A stretch of DNA of 64,000 nt, taken from NCBI RefSeq assembly GCF_932526225.1, contig NC_064039.1:746001-810000 (forward strand), read 5' to 3'. This DNA is from Nematostella vectensis (taxonomy: Eukaryota > Cnidaria > Anthozoa > Actiniaria > Edwardsiidae). How positions within the stretch are numbered: the first letter of the stretch is position 1; the number at the start of each line of letters is the position of its first letter. Shown here piece by piece: positions 60,115 through 64,000 of the stretch. The position numbers were made by a program, and so were the translations under genes. The notes beneath the pieces were generated by a model. The model was given only the letters and a program-made list of their open reading frames with translations, searched no databases and was not told the DNA's origin.

Positions 60115-61628
60115 AACAGCAAATCAAACTGTAGGTTTTAAAAAGTGGTTATTCATAATGCGTCAATGTTGAAAATGTTTTACCTGCACCGGCCAGAACC
60201 AGCTTTGGTGATCTCTCACCCCCAAGGAACGGAGATATCTTGTGTGCAGTTTGTGATATTCAGGCACCGCACTATACCAGGGTTGTCTTGACTAGCGCAA
60301 CACGCCCCGCCTAGGGACTGAGAGTATGAGCAAAAAGCTATATTCTCACTAAAACTGTGCAAAACGGACAGCAAGAAGAAACCAGTGTATAAACACTCAT
60401 AGAACGTACCTGGTACTGGTATGAAAAACTATCTGTTTATTGCCAACTGTCAATTTCACACAAGATATGTAACTTCCGCTCCGCAAGGAATAAAATCCAT
60501 CATTCGATAACTTCGATGGCTTACAATTTCAAACAATCCTTACGGTTGGGCATTATTTATTTTATTTTATTCCAAAATAAGGAATCAGATTTTTTGATGA
60601 GTTGCTCTTTCTGTTTTCTCTTCTTTTTTTTTTTTGCGTTGTGTTTTAGAAACTTTGGTATTCCTGTGTGCGCTGCCGGTGGAAGCACCATGAAAAACAT
60701 TCCGAGATCGCAAGCCGAAGCGAGCTAAAAAGCGTTTTTATGCGCTTGTAGGGGAACAAGCATTGATAAAAAACGATGCCTATCAAGCACTTTCCCAAGC
60801 TGAGGTAAGGAAAATTTAACACCACTTAATTTGTTGTTTTGATCTATGTTACGAATTGTCTGGACACAAACATTACGCAAGACTAGTTATAATCTATTCA
60901 AATACGCATTCAAATACGTGTTTTGCCTTAATCATCTCGCACACTGCAAGTGATAACACACATATTTGTTGGTCCTCAAATTTGTTTTCAGCGTTGTTTC
61001 GAGGTGGAAGCGTCGGCAAAAGCCAAATTCCCCTGCCAATTTAGCTGTTGGTGTCACAGTTGGCCCAAGTTTGAAAGGTCAATAACCTGTGAAGTGTTGT
61101 ATCTTCTTGGCGCTCTCAGCGCTTTGGATTTTATTATCCCCAAAATTTTATTTCTGATTCTAGGCAAGTAAGTGACTGTCTTTTCAGGAAAAATGACCAT
61201 TTTTGATAGAGCAATGTACCAGATGCGACTTTTAAGGCCTCAATTTGTCGGTTTGACGATCGTGCAAAATGATGGATGCGAGGCTATATTTGAGAAAATC
61301 TGTCAAATATTCTATTTTAACTGGATTAAGCCGAGATTAAAATAATATTGAGAGCACATATCCTGGTTGCCTCCTGTGGTGTTGTTGTGTTTCTGCGCTG
61401 TTTATTTTTCGCACTGCAGATAGCGATACTTGGTTCAAATTTTGTAGTGTTTTTCGGGGTAAAGCCGAGAAAAATAAGGAAAATTTATAAAATATTAAAT
61501 ATTCGTTCGATTTCAAAAAGAAACACATTTTTGTAATCAGGAGACAAATATAAGTCTATAGACGAATTATTGAAAAATCATTTTTTTGAGTATTGCATTT
61601 CATCTTGAATGGATTAGCGGAGCGCTTC
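60115..61628 (-). repeat. Right long TIR of the 4.45 kb TTAA element
   Basis: Reverse complement of the left arm with scattered indels. A diverged piece of the arm (gatgcctatcaagtgctttc) is also present just inside, at about 60020-60110, as a nested direct repeat. Confidence 0.78.
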
Positions 61629-61632
61629 TTAA

Positions 61633-62233
61633 ATATTTTGAATTATTCTCATTTAGCATTTTCCGCTAAATATGCGACTTAATCTTTAAAAAAACCTCAA
61701 GACTCCGCCGGAATCTAGAAATTTTTGGAACCAAAGACAGTCGTCCTGTTGAAACTATTAAAAAGAAGCTCGAAGTGCAATAAATACAAAGATATAGCCT
61801 GATTTCTGTTGGAGAATGACAAAAAACAAGCAATCAACAAATCTATTGATTTCAACTGCATGATTTTTAATTTTATTTTTTAACTTCTTTTTACACTAAA
61901 TTTAGCAAAGGGTATCGAATCATCATGCTACCTGCCATCATATTTCCTATTTCTAGCTACAACGTTTATCTTCTTGCATGAATAAGGCAAAAGGAACACA
62001 ATATCGTCTTCAGGGGTCTATGTTTTTATGAAAAAACAAAACAATTCGACCGCACGTTCAGTAAAATCTGTTTATAGTGTCATTTTAATATAGAAATTAC
62101 TGCATTTCCTCTTGAATGAATATCATTCCGACAAAAAATGTATAAAATAGCTATCATTTAACAATTAGGTAAGAATACTGCGTGGGTTTAGAAATTCTGC
62201 GGTAACTGTATATGGTCGCATTTCTCTGTGCCT
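61633..62233. other. AT-rich stretch between TTAA element and coiled-coil ORF: nothing seen
   Basis: No ORF of note and no repeat structure recognised. Confidence 0.5.
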
Positions 62234-62651
62234 TTAGGGACCACCGCGGGCCAACGACCACAGAATTTCTGGCCCACTCGTCATGGCAAGTGCGAGCGGC
62301 TTTCGGTTCTCGAGCTCTCGGTTTTCGCGTTCTAGTTCGTCGATCTCGGATAGCCTTTCCTCGTTGCGCTCACGGGCCTCTTGGCGGCGACTCTCCGACG
62401 TGTTAGGGTCGTCGATGGTCTCCCTGTCTGTGGTTACCACCCCTTGCAGCTCCTGGACTCGTTCTGTGTTCTCCTGGTTGACCGCGTCTATCTCTGCCAC
62501 AGATCCCATGGCCAGCCTGAAGCCTTTCAGCTTTGCAACGTCCTGTCGAACGCCCCCGTTCTCATTGAACAGCTGCCTTGGTTTAGTCCAACCTCCTTTG
62601 TCGAGGTTACGAAGCTGTATTAGCGTCGGTCTGACTGGAACCGTATCAGAT
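62234..62651 (-). CDS. Hypothetical coiled-coil protein fragment
   Basis: Minus-strand open frame of about 139 codons without an early Met: ESDTVPVRPTLIQLRNLDKG, then NENGGVRQDVAKLKGFRLAM, followed by an acidic/basic heptad-like region (TSESRRQEARERNEERLSEI) predicted by eye to be coiled coil, ending ARGGP and TAA. An internal Met at 62509 gives a shorter version. GC-rich like 55.2-57.1 kb. Perhaps another gene of the same mobile element; no family recognised. Confidence 0.4.
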
Positions 62652-62679
62652 TCTCATTAAGGTCTGGGTATTTCTACCT

Positions 62680-64000
62680 GAGGGACCCCTATTTGGTTCT
62701 TATATTTGATTGGTCGACATCTATTCGGTGTTTGTACTTGATTGGTTGACCCCTTTTTGGTGCTTATATTTGATTGATGCACCCCTATTTGGTGCTTATA
62801 TTTGATTGGTGGATCCCAATTTGGTGCTTATATTTGATTGGTCGACATCTATTTGGTGTTTGTACTTGATTGGTGGACCCCTATTTGGTGCTTATATTTG
62901 TTTGGTGGACCCCTATTTGGTGCTTAAATTTGATTGGTAGACCTCTATCTGGTGCTTATATTTGATTAGTGGACCCCTATTTTGTGCTAAAATTTGATTG
63001 GTGGACCCCTATTTGGTGCCTATATTCAATTGGTGGACCCCTATTTGGTGCTTATATTTGATTGGTGGACCCCTATTTGGTGCTTATATTTGATTGGTGG
63101 ACCCCAATTTGGTGATATATTTGATTGGTGGACCCCTATTTGGTGCTTAGATGTGATTGGTGGACCCCTATTTGGTGCTTAAATTTGATTGGTGGACCCC
63201 TATTTGGTGATATATTTGATTGGTGGACCCCTATTTGCTGCTTATATTAAATTGGTGGGCCCCTACTTGGTGCTTATAATTGATTGGTGTACCCCATTTT
63301 TGTGCTAATATTTGATTGGTGGACCCCTATTTGGTAAAATATTTGATTGGTGGACCCCTATTTGGTGCTTATATTTGATTGGTGGTTCCTATTTGGTGCT
63401 TATATTTGATTGGTGGTTCCTATTTGGTGCTTATATTTAATTGGTGGACCCCTATTTGGTGCTTATATTTGATTGGTGGACCCCTATTTGGTGATATATT
63501 TGATTGGTGGACCCCTATTTGCAGCTTATGTTTAATTGGTGGACCCCTACTTGGTGCTTATAATTGATTGGTGGACCCCATTTTTGTGCATATATTTGAT
63601 TGGTGGACCCCTATTTGGTGATTTATTTGATTGGTGGACCCCTATTTGGTGATTATATTTGATTGGTGGTTCCTATTTGGTGCTTATATTTGATTGGTGG
63701 TTCCTATTTGGTGCTTATATTTAATTGGTAAACCTCTATTTGGTGCTTATATTTGATTGGTGGACCCCTATTTGGTAATATATTTGATTGGTGGACCCCT
63801 ATTTGCTGCTTATATTTAATTGGTCGACATCTATTTGGTGCTTATATTTGATTGGTGGACCCCTATTTGGTGCTTATATTTGATTGGTGGATCCTAATTT
63901 GGTGCTTATATTTGATTGCTGGACCCCAATTTGGTGCTTATATTTGATTGGTGGACCCCAAATTGGTGCTTAAATTTGATTGGTGGACCCCTATTTGGTG
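62680..64000. repeat. 32-bp minisatellite running off the window end
   Basis: Unit gattggtggacccctatttg, then gtgcttatattt, about 41 copies with shorter variants (gtgatatattt) and a larger block repeat (segments near 63220-63440 recur near 63510-63720). It continues past 64000. Confidence 0.95.

Larger units (their letters stand above)
57178..61628. mobile_element. Second TTAA-flanked element, 4.45 kb, with about 1.5-kb TIRs
   Basis: The ends are GAAGCGCTCCGCTAATCCAT and its reverse complement, each next to TTAA (57174-57177 and 61629-61632). The left arm (57178 to about 58640) is mirrored at about 60115-61628. The centre is a 27-bp GC-rich minisatellite. No transposase is seen, so it is probably non-autonomous, moved by a TTAA-specific enzyme (piggyBac or Kolobok type). 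It has split the GC-rich ORF region. Confidence 0.78.

Overview
The window is eukaryotic nuclear DNA. It has spliced genes with clean GT-AG introns, AT-rich non-coding sequence, CR1/L2-type LINE remnants, hammerhead-bearing retroelement fragments, and very many minisatellites. The gene content (an SLC46-type transporter, an arylsulfatase B-like enzyme, an intronless class A GPCR of melanocortin/adenosine-like type) fits an early-branching animal. My best guess is an anthozoan cnidarian such as a sea anemone; that is inference, not something the sequence states.

Layout. (1) 358-34329, plus strand: a six-exon SLC46-family major-facilitator gene. I could join every exon in phase to a 499-residue protein. 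Intron 2 is 30.4 kb and holds a 4.28 kb TTAA-flanked long-TIR element (2633-6915), an 18.8 kb array of a 53-bp unit (about 7254-26088), a dead LINE (27181-29600), a small TIR element at the end of an exon-like ORF (30241-30552) and a second LINE 3' end next to the exon 3 acceptor. (2) 35115-48534, minus strand, convergent with the first gene: a ten-exon secreted sulfatase that joins in phase to 612 residues, including an 8-nt first coding exon. Its introns carry a 78-bp array, a 6.5 kb 47-bp array, a retroelement fragment with (AT)n, and several smaller arrays. (3) 48535-53431: mostly plain non-coding sequence, with a palindromic element and an apparently intact hammerhead ribozyme at about 51.3-51.5 kb. 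(4) 53432-54520: a single-exon GPCR. (5) 54975-62655: a GC-richer patch with palindromic repeats and several broken ORFs, split by a second TTAA-flanked long-TIR element (57178-61628). (6) 62680-64000: a 32-bp minisatellite that runs off the window end.

The most unusual pattern is that several tandem repeats in the two spliced genes are built from exon-intron junctions. The repeated unit contains the 3' splice site plus exon start (SLC46 exon 4, sulfatase exon 6) or the exon end plus 5' splice site (SLC46 exon 5, sulfatase exon 3). The GPCR stop-codon region is also tandemly duplicated. Each true exon therefore lies beside decoy copies of its own splice site. Gene models were built by hand from splice consensus, phase and family similarity; no database search or RNA evidence was available.
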